A DNA stretch of 64,000 bases from JAUVPB01 sp965223695 (GCA_965223695.1 CBDCXJ010000051.1:62001-126000), one strand, 5' to 3'. Shown: positions 10,096-19,373, counted from the first letter of the stretch. The notes: a model not told the origin generated them from the sequence alone. Numbers and translations are program-made.

Positions 10096-11142
10096 CTACG
10101 AGAAAATCACGAGCCGGTCGCGATGGACCGCCTCGAGGTCGCGCGGGCGAGTCGCGATCTCTGTCGAGCTCGCGCCTGAGATCCCCTTCCCGAACGCCAC
10201 GCCGCTCGGGCCGACGAGCTCGACGCCGTCACCCGCGTCGAACGTCCCTTCGCAGCGCGCGACGCCGACGGCGAGCAGGCTACGGCCGTCGTCGCGGAGC
10301 GCGCGCTCGGCGCCGGCGTCGACGTAGAGGCGCCCGCTGATCGGCTTGCCGAAGCGGAGCCAGAGCTTGAAAGCGGACGGCGTCTCCTCAGAAGGTGAGA
10401 AGCGCGTGCCGCGCGCTTCGCCGGCGACGACTGCGCCGATGACGTCCTCGCCCTGGCCCGCGGCGATCACCGTCGGCATGCCCGCCGAGGCCGCCATCTC
10501 GGCGGCGAGCACCTTGCTCTTCATGCCTCCCTTTCCCAGGGACGTCATTCCCTGCAGCTCGGCCCCGTCGATGGCGCTGCCGTCGTCAATCAGGGTGGCG
10601 CCGGGCGTTCCGGGGGCCCGCGTGTAGACACCCTCGACCTCGGTGAGCAGGATCAGGAGCCGTGCGGAAAGGAGAACCGCGATTTGCGCCGCCAGCGCGT
10701 CGTTGTCGCCGAAGGTAATCTCGTCCGTCGCCGTTGCGTCGTTCTCGTTCACGACGGGAACTGATCCGCGTTCCAGAAGCGCCTTCAGAACGTTGCGGGC
10801 ATTCAAGTAGCTCGCGCGGTCGGAGATGTCTTGCGCCGTCACGAGAATCTGCGCCGCCTGCAGCCCGTGCCGGGCCAGCTCCTCTTCCCACACTCGTTGC
10901 AGACGCGATTGCCCGAGCGCCGAAGCGGCTTGCAGCTGAGGGATGCTCCGCGGCCGCTCGCTGAGCCCCATCTGGCGCAGCCCGAACGCGATCGCACCGG
11001 ACGAGACCACACATACGGGCGTCCTGGCAGCGATGAGCTCCTCTATCTCGCCGCAGCGGGCTGCGATGACGCCGCGGCGCGCACGACCCGAGGCGTCGAC
11101 CACGAGGCTCGAACCCAGCTTGACAACGACCGGCTTGGCCAT
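10096..11142 (-). CDS. proB: Glutamate 5-kinase with C-terminal PUA domain
   Basis: The enzyme phosphorylates glutamate in the first step of proline synthesis. The amino-acid-kinase domain (about residues 1-255) begins with VVKLGSSLVVD and contains the ENDATATDEITFGDND substrate segment and a GKGGMKSK motif. A PUA domain fills about 270-348, the standard bacterial architecture. ATG 11142 lies 12 bases after the proA stop, so proA-proB form an operon, in the order proA then proB. Confidence 0.96.
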   Translation of the reverse strand: MAKPVVVKLGSSLVVDASGRARRGVIAARCGEIEELIAARTPVCVVSSGAIAFGLRQMGLSERPRSIPQLQAASALGQSRLQRVWEEELARHGLQAAQILVTAQDISDRASYLNARNVLKALLERGSVPVVNENDATATDEITFGDNDALAAQIAVLLSARLLILLTEVEGVYTRAPGTPGATLIDDGSAIDGAELQGMTSLGKGGMKSKVLAAEMAASAGMPTVIAAGQGEDVIGAVVAGEARGTRFSPSEETPSAFKLWLRFGKPISGRLYVDAGAERALRDDGRSLLAVGVARCEGTFDAGDGVELVGPSGVAFGKGISGASSTEIATRPRDLEAVHRDRLVIFS

Positions 11143-11154
11143 GTCTGCCGTTAG

Positions 11155-12417
11155 CTAGCGATCCTCGGTGCCGCGACCGACCACGCGGTACTGACGGAGC
11201 CAGAGATCGCGGTAGGTGACCGGGCCGCGGGGGCCTGGTGAGTAGTCGACGTTGATCCCGGTCTCCGGCGCGCCGGTCAACGCGTAGCCGTCGGTGAACC
11301 GCGTGCTTGCGTTCCAGAAAGCGGCGGTGCCGCGGTAAGCGTCGAGGAACTCGTCGGCCGCGTCCGCGTCTTGCGCGACGATGGCGGCAGCCAGACCCGA
11401 CGTCTCGTCGTTCGCGATCGTCGCCGCCTCACCGACGCCGTCGACCACATGGACGGTGACCGTCGCCACTCGCTCGGCGTCGTTGGCCCACTCGTGCCCG
11501 ATCTCTGTATCGAGAGGGTTGCCGTCGATGCCGTGCGCGGCCGCGCCCTCGCTGGTGCGAACGTCGATGCCGAGCTCCTCGATCCGCCCGACGACGGCGC
11601 GTGCAAGCTCGAGCGCGCCGCGGTCGACGAGCAGCAGGTTCAGGCGGTTACAGACACCGAGGCGGTCCAGGCTCTGCTCTGCGACGCGCGCGGCGATCGC
11701 CGGGTCCGCGGTGGGATGTAGGTAGAGCACGCCGCCGCCCTCTGCATGGGCGAGCGCGCGGACGCCGTGCTCGGCGGCGAGTCGTGCGAGCGCCGCCGTT
11801 GTCTCGCCCGACCCGCGCAGGATCACGAGCGGAATCAGGTCCGGCACCGATACGAGGAGACGCGCTCCTTCACGGTCGGTCGAGCGCACGAGACCAACTG
11901 CGCCCGGCGGCAGCCCGGCTTCCTCGAGCGCGGGACGCAGGACGTCGTCGACCAGTGTCGTCACCGTCCCGAGTGCGGCCCCGCCCGTACGCAGGACGAC
12001 ACAGTTGAGGCTCCTGAGCATCTGCGCCGCGACGTCGAGAGCGACATTGGGTCGCGCCTCGAAATTCGCCCCGACAACGCCGATGGGGATGCGGCGCTCG
12101 GCCACCTCAAGGCCGTTCTCGAGTCGGCGGCTTGCGCCGTTTCGCTCGAGTCCGGGTATCGAGGCCATCTCGACGAGCTGGGCGGCAAGAGCTTCGATTC
12201 GTGTCTGGTCGAGGCGGAGACGATCGAGCGTGCCGGCGTCGAGTCGATCGCTCGACGACGCGTAGTCGGCGTCGTTTGCCTCGAGGATCTGGCCGGCGCG
12301 CTCGATCACGAGACGCGACGCCGCGATCAACGCATCGTTGACCGCGTCGTCCCTGAGCTGGGGCACGGCCTCGCGTGCCGCTGCGGCCTCGGTCTCGACG
12401 AGCTGTCGGAGCTCCAT
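11155..12417 (-). CDS. proA: Glutamate-5-semialdehyde dehydrogenase (gamma-glutamyl phosphate reductase)
   Basis: The enzyme reduces glutamyl-5-phosphate with NADPH to the semialdehyde, the second step of proline synthesis. The 420 residues match the family length. The catalytic cysteine is in LGVCNRLN, and the NADP-binding half contains the FEARPNVALDVAAQ motif. The frame stays open to 12450, but ATG 12417 gives the usual MELRQLVE-type N-terminus. It is divergent from the SAM riboswitch and the second threonine-synthase-like gene. Confidence 0.95.
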   Translation of the reverse strand: MELRQLVETEAAAAREAVPQLRDDAVNDALIAASRLVIERAGQILEANDADYASSSDRLDAGTLDRLRLDQTRIEALAAQLVEMASIPGLERNGASRRLENGLEVAERRIPIGVVGANFEARPNVALDVAAQMLRSLNCVVLRTGGAALGTVTTLVDDVLRPALEEAGLPPGAVGLVRSTDREGARLLVSVPDLIPLVILRGSGETTAALARLAAEHGVRALAHAEGGGVLYLHPTADPAIAARVAEQSLDRLGVCNRLNLLLVDRGALELARAVVGRIEELGIDVRTSEGAAAHGIDGNPLDTEIGHEWANDAERVATVTVHVVDGVGEAATIANDETSGLAAAIVAQDADAADEFLDAYRGTAAFWNASTRFTDGYALTGAPETGINVDYSPGPRGPVTYRDLWLRQYRVVGRGTEDR

Positions 12418-12426
12418 TTCGTGGGT

Positions 12427-12432
12427 TATACT
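12427..12432 (+). promoter_or_regulatory. Putative -10 element for the SAM-riboswitch transcript
   Basis: TATACT, 17 bases downstream of a weak -35-like TGTCGG (12404-12409), would start transcription near 12439, just ahead of the riboswitch. It overlaps the region upstream of proA. Confidence 0.4.
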
Positions 12433-12455
12433 CGCTGCAAGAGCGGGCACGCCCG

Positions 12456-12570
12456 CTCGGCATCAAGAGAGGCAGAGGGAACCGGCCCTGTGAAGCCTCG
12501 GCAACCTACCCCGACTAAAAACGGGTGTGGTGCCAAGTCCGGCCGGGCTCCGGCCCGGGGAGATGGTGAG
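12456..12570 (+). ncRNA. SAM-I (S-box) riboswitch
   Basis: S-box core elements are present in order: an AAGAGAGGCAGAGGGA segment, GGCCC, TGAAGCC, GGCAACC, then GGTGCCAAGTCC, and a GC-rich P4 hairpin (about 12541-12559). The P1 helix pairs CTCGGCATC (12456-12464) with GATGGTGAG (12562-12570), with one wobble and one mismatch. A P3 stem pairs CCCG with CGGG around an A-rich loop. P1 ends 4 bases before a GAAGGG ribosome binding site (12575-12580), so control of translation start is likely. S-boxes normally control methionine, cysteine or SAM genes; the gene here looks like a threonine synthase. Confidence 0.9.
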
Positions 12571-12590
12571 CGACGAAGGGAGTGCCCCGA

Positions 12591-13808
12591 ATGCCTGTTT
12601 CTACGCTTAGCTGCCGCGCCTGCGGGAAGGATCACGGCCGGACGGAGGCCGCGGTCTGCAGCGACTGCTTCGGTCCTCTCGACCCCGTCTACGACCTCGA
12701 GCGGGCCGCACGCGTGCTCACGAAAGAGCACATTGCCAAAGGGCCGAGGTCGCTCTGGCGCTACGCCGAGCTTCTGCCGGTGGCAGTGCCAGACGAGGCA
12801 CGTCTGGCGCCCGGTTTCACGCCGCTGATCACGGCTCCACGGCTCGCCAACGTCGTCGGCGTGGGCGAGCTCTACCTGAAGCTCGACACAGCGAACCCGA
12901 CGCACTCGTTCAAGGACAGGGTCGTCGCCGTCGCCGCCGCGCGTGCTCAGGAGCTTGGGCTGCGAACCCTCTCGTGCTCGTCGACGGGGAACCTCGCAAA
13001 CGCCGTCGCCGCGCGTGCCGCCGCCGAGGGGCTCGAGGCTGCCGTGTTCGTCCCCAACGACCTCGAGGCCGAGAAGCTCATCGCGACCTCGGTGTACGGG
13101 GCAACGCTGTACGCGGTCGACGGCACGTACGACGACTGCAGCCGGCTCACGGTCGAGCTTTCGTTCGAGCTCCCGTGGGGCTTCGTCAACGTGGGTCTGC
13201 GCGCCTACTACGCCGAGGGCTCGAAGACGCTCGGGTTCGAGATCGCCGAGCAGCTCGACTGGCAGCTTCCCGATGTCGTCGCCGCACCCATCGCCTCTGG
13301 CGCGATGTTCTCGAAGGTCGGCCAGGGCTTCGACGAGTTCCTCGAGCTGGGTCTCGTCAGCGGAACGTCGCCGCGCCTCATCGGTGCGCAGCCTGAAGGC
13401 TGCTCGCCGGTCGCGAAGGCGTTCGACAGCGGCGACCCCGTCGTACCCGTGCGTCCGAAGAGTGTCGCGCGCTCCCTCGCAATCGGCAACCCGGCCGACG
13501 GAAACTACGCGGTCGCGGCGGCTCAGAAGTCGGGCGGCGCAATCCACGCCGTCGCCGAGGACGAGATCGGTTTGAACATGGCCCTCCTTGCCGAGACGAC
13601 CGGAGTCTTCGGCGAGACGGCGACAGGGGTCACGCTCGGAGCCCTGCGTCAGGCTGTGGTCCAGGGGCAGGTCGGTGAGTCAGACCGCGTCGTGCTGCTC
13701 GTCACCGGCGACGGTCTCAAGACGCCCGGCCCCGTCACCGATCGGTTCGACCCGGTTCGGATCGAGGCAGACGCCGACGCGCTCCTCGACTCGCTGGGCG
13801 TCGCGTAG
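12591..13808 (+). CDS. Threonine-synthase-like PLP enzyme with zinc-ribbon N-terminus, under SAM riboswitch
   Basis: This 405-residue PLP fold II enzyme is closest in layout to the long threonine synthases. A CxxC...CxxC zinc-ribbon motif (C8, C11, C23, C26) precedes the catalytic domain, with the PLP lysine in PTHSFKDR (K108) and an SSTGNLANAVA loop. Start ATG 12591 is preferred over GTG 12582 because GAAGGG is 10 bases upstream of the ATG. A complete thrC already lies in the hom-thrC-thrB cluster, and this copy is preceded by an S-box. A role in methionine synthesis from O-phosphohomoserine, instead of or besides threonine synthesis, is therefore possible; that is inference. Confidence 0.9.
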   Translation: MPVSTLSCRACGKDHGRTEAAVCSDCFGPLDPVYDLERAARVLTKEHIAKGPRSLWRYAELLPVAVPDEARLAPGFTPLITAPRLANVVGVGELYLKLDTANPTHSFKDRVVAVAAARAQELGLRTLSCSSTGNLANAVAARAAAEGLEAAVFVPNDLEAEKLIATSVYGATLYAVDGTYDDCSRLTVELSFELPWGFVNVGLRAYYAEGSKTLGFEIAEQLDWQLPDVVAAPIASGAMFSKVGQGFDEFLELGLVSGTSPRLIGAQPEGCSPVAKAFDSGDPVVPVRPKSVARSLAIGNPADGNYAVAAAQKSGGAIHAVAEDEIGLNMALLAETTGVFGETATGVTLGALRQAVVQGQVGESDRVVLLVTGDGLKTPGPVTDRFDPVRIEADADALLDSLGVA

Positions 13809-13835
13809 GACCATCTAGCTCAGGGTCACGGGACG

Positions 13836-13841
13836 TAGGAT
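13836..13841 (+). promoter_or_regulatory. -10 element of the acyl-CoA ligase gene (leaderless type)
   Basis: TAGGAT lies 8 bases before GTG 13850, with no Shine-Dalgarno sequence between them, as expected for a leaderless transcript. Confidence 0.45.
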
Positions 13842-13849
13842 CCGCGGGC

Positions 13850-15946
13850 GTGCCCGCGGTCGACGTCAACGCCAGAGACCAGATCGACGCCCTCTTCTCG
13901 CCGCGGCGGGTCGTGGTCGTCGGTGCGTCGACCGACAGGTCGCGCGTCTCGGGGCGCCCGCTGACGTTCCTGCGTGACTGGGGATTCGAAGGAGACGTCG
14001 CGGTGGTCAACCCGCGGCGGGACGAGGTGCTCGGCCAGCCGTCCTTTCCGAGCGTGACGGACGTTCCGTTCGCGCCCGATCTGGCCATCCTCTGTGTCGG
14101 CGCCGATCGTGTCCTCGAATCGCTCGCTCAGTGCGCAGAGCGCGGCGTTCGCGCGGCCGTCGTCTTCGCGGCCGGCTTTGCCGAGATCGACGGTGGCTGC
14201 CCGGACGAGCCCGCGATCCACGAGCTCGCAACCCGCTCCGGCATGGCCGTGTGCGGCCCCAACTGTCTCGGAACGATCAGCGTCGACGATCGGGTGCCCG
14301 CGACCTTCAGCACCGTGCTCACGGAGGCGACACTGCGCTCTGGCGACGTGGCCCTCGTCACGCAGAGCGGCGCCCTCGGCATGTACCTGTACGCCGAGGC
14401 CGCCCGGCGCGGCATCGGCTTCTCACGCTGGGTCTCGACCGGTAACGAGACCGTCCTGGCCGCGCACGACTACATCGAGTGGCTCGCCCATGACGAGCGG
14501 ACGCGGGTCATCTGCGCCTACGTGGAAGGCGTCCGCGACGGCGTCGGCTTTCGACGTGCTCTCGACGCTGCGGGCGCCGCCGGGAAGCCCGTCATCGTTC
14601 TGAAGGGCGGCCAGTCTCAAAGCGGCGCGCGGGGGGTCGAGTCGCACACAGGCGCGATTGCCGGCGACGCCACCGTCTTCAGCGGCGTCCTCGCGAGCGC
14701 CGGCGCTCACGAGGTCACAGACGCCAGCGAGCTGCTCGAGCTCGCCTCGCTCGTACGCATAGCCTCCGAGCTGCCCGCCGACCGCGGCCTTGGCATGACG
14801 ACGACGTCCGGGGGCGGCGGAATCCTCGTCGCCGACTGGCTGACGCGCTCGGGCCTGCGGCTTGCGACGCTGGCGCGAGACACGATCGCGTCGATCGAGC
14901 CGGTCATCCCGGCCTTCGGACGCGCGGAGAACCCCGTCGATGTCACCGGGAACCTGATGAACGACCCGGCAATGGTGCGCGTGACAGCCGAGCTGCTTGC
15001 GCGTGATCCGGATGTCGCTGCAGTCATCGCCTACGTCGGGGTGGGTGGCGAGACAGCGGATCGTGTGGTCGACGAGCTACTCGCAGTTGAGCTGCCGGCC
15101 GGCTGCCCGATGGCGGTGATCTGGATGGGCGCGTCCGAGCCGATTCGCCAGCGTCTCGGCGAGGGTGGGATCGCGTTGTTCGGCGATATCGGCCCGTGCG
15201 TCCGAGCGTTCGCGGCGATCTGGCAACGCAGCCCGCGCCAACGCGCTCCCGAGGTCGGCGGTCCGGCCACTGACGGAGCCGCGCGAGCCGCGGGCGCCGA
15301 ACGTCAGCTGATCCAGGAGCACGAGGTGAAGGCCCGTCTCGCGGAGCTGGGGCTTCCGGTACCACGCGGTGAGCTCGTCACCTCGGACGGGGCACAGGAG
15401 CTCATGCTGGAGCCGGCGCTTCGCTACGCGGTCAAGGGTCAGGCGCCCGGCGTGGCGCACAAGGCGGCGCGCGGGTTGGTGCGCCTCGACTGCGCTGCCG
15501 GCGACGTTTCGGCAGCGTGCCGCACGATAGCGGCCGCGGCCGCCGAACAGGAGCTACGACTCGACGGTCTCCTCGTCGAGGAGATGGCTCCGGCGGGAGT
15601 CGAGCTGCTCGTCACCCTCCGCGACGACCCGACGTTCGGCTGGACGCTGCTCGTCGGCGCCGGCGGCGCTCTCGTCGAGCTGCTCTCGGACGTGGTCGCG
15701 CGACCGTGTCCGCTGACCGAGCGCGAGGCAGCGCGGGCGCTAGACGCGCTCGATGTCGCAAGCAGATTCGACGAGCTCTCGGACCCAGCCACGGCCCGCA
15801 TGCGCGCCGTCGACGCTCTTGTCGACGTCGCGCTGGCGGCGGGGCGGCTTCCCACCGGCGTCGTCGAGGTCGAGCTCAACCCCGTCATGGTCAGCGCGGA
15901 GCGTGCAATGATCGCCGACGCAATCGCCTTCTCAGGGCCGCGCTAG
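13850..15946 (+). CDS. Acyl-CoA ligase, NDP-forming (acetate--CoA ligase ADP-forming family)
   Basis: The 698-residue protein joins in one chain the two parts of the ADP-forming acyl-CoA synthetases, which interconvert acyl-CoA plus ADP and phosphate with acid plus CoA plus ATP. A CoA-binding Rossmann domain comes first (about residues 10-140, VVVVGASTDRSR). The succinyl-CoA-ligase-like domain includes the probable phospho-histidine in ESHTGAIAGD. An ATP-grasp domain (about 480-690) ends the protein. It opens the catabolic part of the window and may salvage energy from an acyl-CoA product. The acid used cannot be deduced. Confidence 0.88.
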   Translation: MPAVDVNARDQIDALFSPRRVVVVGASTDRSRVSGRPLTFLRDWGFEGDVAVVNPRRDEVLGQPSFPSVTDVPFAPDLAILCVGADRVLESLAQCAERGVRAAVVFAAGFAEIDGGCPDEPAIHELATRSGMAVCGPNCLGTISVDDRVPATFSTVLTEATLRSGDVALVTQSGALGMYLYAEAARRGIGFSRWVSTGNETVLAAHDYIEWLAHDERTRVICAYVEGVRDGVGFRRALDAAGAAGKPVIVLKGGQSQSGARGVESHTGAIAGDATVFSGVLASAGAHEVTDASELLELASLVRIASELPADRGLGMTTTSGGGGILVADWLTRSGLRLATLARDTIASIEPVIPAFGRAENPVDVTGNLMNDPAMVRVTAELLARDPDVAAVIAYVGVGGETADRVVDELLAVELPAGCPMAVIWMGASEPIRQRLGEGGIALFGDIGPCVRAFAAIWQRSPRQRAPEVGGPATDGAARAAGAERQLIQEHEVKARLAELGLPVPRGELVTSDGAQELMLEPALRYAVKGQAPGVAHKAARGLVRLDCAAGDVSAACRTIAAAAAEQELRLDGLLVEEMAPAGVELLVTLRDDPTFGWTLLVGAGGALVELLSDVVARPCPLTEREAARALDALDVASRFDELSDPATARMRAVDALVDVALAAGRLPTGVVEVELNPVMVSAERAMIADAIAFSGPR

Positions 15947-15955
15947 CGCACGACA

Positions 15956-17147
15956 GTGGCACCGACACCAGAGCCCACACGCCCAGTTGCCATCGCTGCC
16001 GAGTTGCGCGAACGCCTGCTCGAAGGCGCGGTCGAGCGCGACCGCGAGCGTCGCTTCCCGAGCGACGAGGTCGGCTGGATCAAGGAAAGCGGGCTCTGCG
16101 GGCTATGGGTGCCTGAGGAAAAGGGAGGCCTGGGGGCGACGCGCGTGACCTGGTGCGCGTGCTCAGCGCTCTGGCGGAGGCCGACCCGTCGGTCGCGCAG
16201 ATGTTCCTCATCCACATGTACGGAATCGCCCTGGTCAAGGGCTGCACACCGCCGACGAGATCCGCGACGGCTACTACCGACGCATGGTCGAAGACGGGCT
16301 CTTCATCAGCAACGCCTTCTCGGAGGTCGGGTCGAAGACGGTGTTCGACTACTCGGTCAGCCTGGAGCCGGGCGACGACGGCTCCTGGCGGCTCAACGGC
16401 TCGAAGTTCTACTGCACCGGCTCGCTGGCCGGAGACATCTTCTACGTGCTCGGCCTACGCGACGCCGAGCCGGAGCCGCAGTTCCTGGTCGCCCTGGTCG
16501 AGTGCGACGCGGCCGGGATGACGATCCACGACGACTGGTCCGGTATGGGCCAGAAGACGACGGCCTCCGGCTCGATGGACTTCGACAACGTCGAGGTGCC
16601 CGCCGACTGCGTCTTCAAAATCGATCACTTCAACACGCCCGAGGCATTGTTCGGAAACCTCGGCCAGTGCATGTTCAGCTCGATCTTCCTCGGCATCGCT
16701 CGCGCGGCGCTCGCCGATGCCTGCGACTACGTCCGCACCCGCAGCCGGCCGTGGCCTCACGCCGAGGTAGAGAGCGCGAGCGAGGATCCCTACGTCGTTC
16801 ACGCGATCGGCGAGATGCAAACGCAGGTGTCGGCTGCAGACTCGATGCTCGAGCGAGCGGTCGACGTGCGCCAGGCGGCGCTCGACGACCTCTCGGCCGA
16901 GTCGCGCGACCGAGCCTCGGTCGCGGCTGCGCAGGCCAAGATCGTCACCGGCGAGGCGGCGCTCGAGGTCTCGGAGCGCCTCTTTCAGGTCTGTGGGAGC
17001 GGCTCCGTGCTCGAGCAGTTCGGCTACGACCGCCACTGGCGCAACGCCAGGACGCTGACGCTGCACGATCCGATGGCCTACAAGATCCGCCTCGTCGGCG
17101 ACTACGTGCTCAACGGCGCGTCGCCTCCGATCTCGGTCTACACCTAG
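15956..17147 (+). pseudogene. Acyl-CoA-dehydrogenase-fold monooxygenase (SfnB/DszC-like), two frameshifts
   Basis: Three reading frames together make one protein of about 397 residues. The N-terminus runs from GTG 15956 to about 16138. A second frame covers about 16147-16238, and a third runs from about 16243 to 17147. One extra G in the G5 run at 16132-16136 restores GGLGGDARDLVRV. One extra G at 16239-16241 restores VKGLHTADEIRDGYYRRM. Both restored stretches match the intact paralogs at 28347, 39092 and 49560. The C-terminus keeps the HWRNARTLTLHDP motif typical of SfnB/DszC-like FMNH2-dependent monooxygenases. Either the gene is decaying or the consensus has homopolymer errors. Confidence 0.82.
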
Positions 17148-17148
17148 C

Positions 17149-17184
17149 CGGCGCCTTGGCCGGGTTTTGCCCAGGTCGGCGCCG
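17149..17184. terminator. Weak hairpin between convergent genes
   Basis: CGGCGCC (17149-17155) can pair with GGCGCCG (17178-17184) around an inner GGG-TTTTG-CCC loop. It lies between the stop at 17147 (plus) and the stop at 17196 (minus), a natural place for a terminator, but there is no U-tract. Confidence 0.3.
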
Positions 17185-17195
17185 CGCGGCAACCT

Positions 17196-18407
17196 TTACT
17201 GCTGTGACAGCTCGCGCGCTCGTGGCGAGCCCGGCCCGGTTCTGATCGACAGCGCCACCGGAAGCGCGAGCGCGAAAAGCGCCGCGAGCGCGAACCAGGA
17301 CGCCCTGAAGCTTCCGCTGACGTCGTCGAGTAAGCCGAAGAGGGGCGGGACGATGAACGTCGCGCCCTGGATGAAGCCGATCGCCATTCCCAGCGGCGTT
17401 GCGCCCAGCGCTCTCGGGGCGAGGTCACTGATCTGGGCAAGGACGACTCCCGGCGCGCTCACGGCCGAGAGCCCGAGCGCGGCGGCCAGCGGAAAGACGA
17501 GCCAGGCCTGATCGCGCGGCATGAGCGCCATGCCGAGTGCGCCGGTCGCCGCGAGACAGACGATCGCGGCGAGCACCTCGCGCCGACTGCCGCGGAAGAC
17601 CATGTCCGAGACCACGCCCCAGAGGACGCGCCCGAGCACGCCGGCGGCCTGCACCACGATCAGCGCTGCCGCCGCAAACGCCGTGCCGCGGGCCAGATCT
17701 TCCACGATGAACAGCTGTACGTAGGCGACCACTGCGTACTGGCCGCCGGTCAGGACGACGCCGATCATGACCGCGCGCCGCAACCGGCGGTCGCCCATGA
17801 TTGCCGGGATCGCGGTGCGGAGCGGTTGTAGCGAGCGTTCGTCGCTTCCCAGCGGATCGCGCAGGATCGTGACCCCGAGCACTGCCGTGGCCAGCGCTAA
17901 GCCTCCGGCGATCTGGATCGCTGGTCGCCAGCCGAGGCTGACCGCGAGAAACGGCAAGCTCGCGGCCGCCAGCACGCCTCCGATCGGTACGGCGGTCTGG
18001 CGTACGCCCATCGCGATCCCGCGAGACCCGCTTGCGAACCACATCGCGATGGCGTTGACGCCGGCGAGGATCGCGAAGGTCTGCGCCGTTCCCGAGAGGA
18101 TCAGGAGGAACAGCACGAGCGCGGGCGGCTGCGTGACGCTGGCGACGATGGCGAGCAACCCCGACGCCCAGCAGCCGGCAACAATGGCGCGGCGCTCGCC
18201 GAGGCGCTCGACGGGGCCCGCGGCAAACGGCCCAGCAAGCGCACGACCGAGGTTTATGCCGGTGCCGAAGAATCCGGCGACGGCAGACGAGAGCCCGAGA
18301 TCTCGCTTGATGAACGGAACGAGTGCCGGAACGCCCTGTTCGAGGAACGAGAGGCCGATCTGGGCGAACGTTGCGCCGGCGAGTGCCCGCCATCGCGGCG
18401 TCCGCAA
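17196..18407 (-). CDS. MFS transporter
   Basis: The 403-residue protein is almost entirely hydrophobic, with about 12 predicted membrane helices and the weak repeat structure of the major facilitator superfamily (for example GRALAGPFAAGPVERLGERR after helix 2). The start appears to be TTG 18407, since no ATG or GTG gives a full first helix. It is the last gene of a minus-strand run from 24173 (CitE-like, CoA-transferase, isochorismatase fold, dehydrogenase, DehI-like, deacetylase), so uptake or export of that pathway's substrate is likely. Confidence 0.85.
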   Translation of the reverse strand: MRTPRWRALAGATFAQIGLSFLEQGVPALVPFIKRDLGLSSAVAGFFGTGINLGRALAGPFAAGPVERLGERRAIVAGCWASGLLAIVASVTQPPALVLFLLILSGTAQTFAILAGVNAIAMWFASGSRGIAMGVRQTAVPIGGVLAAASLPFLAVSLGWRPAIQIAGGLALATAVLGVTILRDPLGSDERSLQPLRTAIPAIMGDRRLRRAVMIGVVLTGGQYAVVAYVQLFIVEDLARGTAFAAAALIVVQAAGVLGRVLWGVVSDMVFRGSRREVLAAIVCLAATGALGMALMPRDQAWLVFPLAAALGLSAVSAPGVVLAQISDLAPRALGATPLGMAIGFIQGATFIVPPLFGLLDDVSGSFRASWFALAALFALALPVALSIRTGPGSPRARELSQQ

Positions 18408-18423
18408 CCGCTGGCGCAGGCTG

Positions 18424-19359
18424 TCAGCTGGTGGCGAAGTCCTCGTGATGTTCCAGCCACCAGTTGGCGATGTCGATTCGGCGCGCGAACCAGACGTCGC
18501 CCTGATCGAGCGCGTACTCGATGAAGTCGCGCAGGCCCGACGTGCGGGCGGCCTGCCCCGCCCAGCGCGCGTGCAGCCCGATCGACATCATCTTCGGGTG
18601 GCCGGCGGCTCCCTCGCGCCGGTACTCATCGAGTGCGCGGCGGCAGGTGTCGAAGAAGTCCGTCGGGCTGCCGAAGCCCTGGGGAAGCACGTAGCGGCCG
18701 TCGTTGTAGGTGAAGCTGTAGGGAACGACGAGGTGGCGTGTTCCGTTGACGTCGGTGAAGTACGGCAGGTCGTCGTTGTAGGCGTCGGCGTCGTAGACGA
18801 AGCCGCCCTCCTCGACCAGCAGCTCGCGCGTGTTCACGCTCGGCCCGTAGCGGCAGTACCAGCCGAGCGGGCGCTCGCCGCAGGTGCGCTCGATCGCGGC
18901 GATCGCCGCCTCTATGCGCTTCCGCTCCTCGTCGCGATCGAATTGCCAGTGCTCGCTCCAGCGCCAGCCATGTGAGCAGGGCTCGTGCCCCGACTCGCGC
19001 ACCCAGGTGCCGACGTCCGGGTTGCGCTCGAGGGCGACGGCGCAGGCGAAGAACGTCGTCTTGACGTCGTACTCGTCGAACATGCTCATCAGCCGCCAGA
19101 TGCCGGCGCGGCTGCCGTACTCGTAGACCGACTCGGCCGCCAGATCACGGTGCTCGGCCGGCATCACGTAGTTGATCTCGGCGAGCCCTTCGTTGCGCCC
19201 GTCGCCGGCCGCCTGTGAGTACTCCGAGCCTTCCTCGTAGTTGACGACGAGGTTAACGGCGACGTGCGCCTCGTCGGGCCAGACCACGCGCGGCTTGTGG
19301 CGTCCGTGGCCGACGTAATCCCGTCGGGGTCCCGGGATGTCCTGGTCTTCGAGCTTCAT
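18424..19359 (-). CDS. Polysaccharide-deacetylase-fold hydrolase, PuuE/allantoinase-like
   Basis: The 311-residue protein has the NodB-fold signatures of the PuuE group, whose best-known members are metal-independent allantoinases that open a cyclic ureide. The first motif is VNYEEGSE, the histidine motif is CSHGWRW, and the RYGPSVNTRELL segment follows. The opening GPRRDYVGHGRHKP is also typical. It lies 16 bases upstream of the MFS gene. A cyclic amide or ureide substrate is plausible. Two more deacetylases occur at 35503-37343. Confidence 0.82.
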   Translation of the reverse strand: MKLEDQDIPGPRRDYVGHGRHKPRVVWPDEAHVAVNLVVNYEEGSEYSQAAGDGRNEGLAEINYVMPAEHRDLAAESVYEYGSRAGIWRLMSMFDEYDVKTTFFACAVALERNPDVGTWVRESGHEPCSHGWRWSEHWQFDRDEERKRIEAAIAAIERTCGERPLGWYCRYGPSVNTRELLVEEGGFVYDADAYNDDLPYFTDVNGTRHLVVPYSFTYNDGRYVLPQGFGSPTDFFDTCRRALDEYRREGAAGHPKMMSIGLHARWAGQAARTSGLRDFIEYALDQGDVWFARRIDIANWWLEHHEDFATS

Positions 19360-19373
19360 GGCGTCTCCTGGTG

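Noticed and set aside
9488..10327. Glycine/alanine-rich plus-strand frame opposite the Pro/Ala-rich protein
   Set aside because: The minus-strand frame has a signal peptide, two clear helices and a stop beside a convergent hairpin; the plus frame is its complement.
12456..12570. SAM-IV rather than SAM-I riboswitch class
   Set aside because: The ligand core is shared, but the GGTGCCAAGTCC segment, P3 and P4 arrangement fits the SAM-I layout better. A covariance search would settle it.
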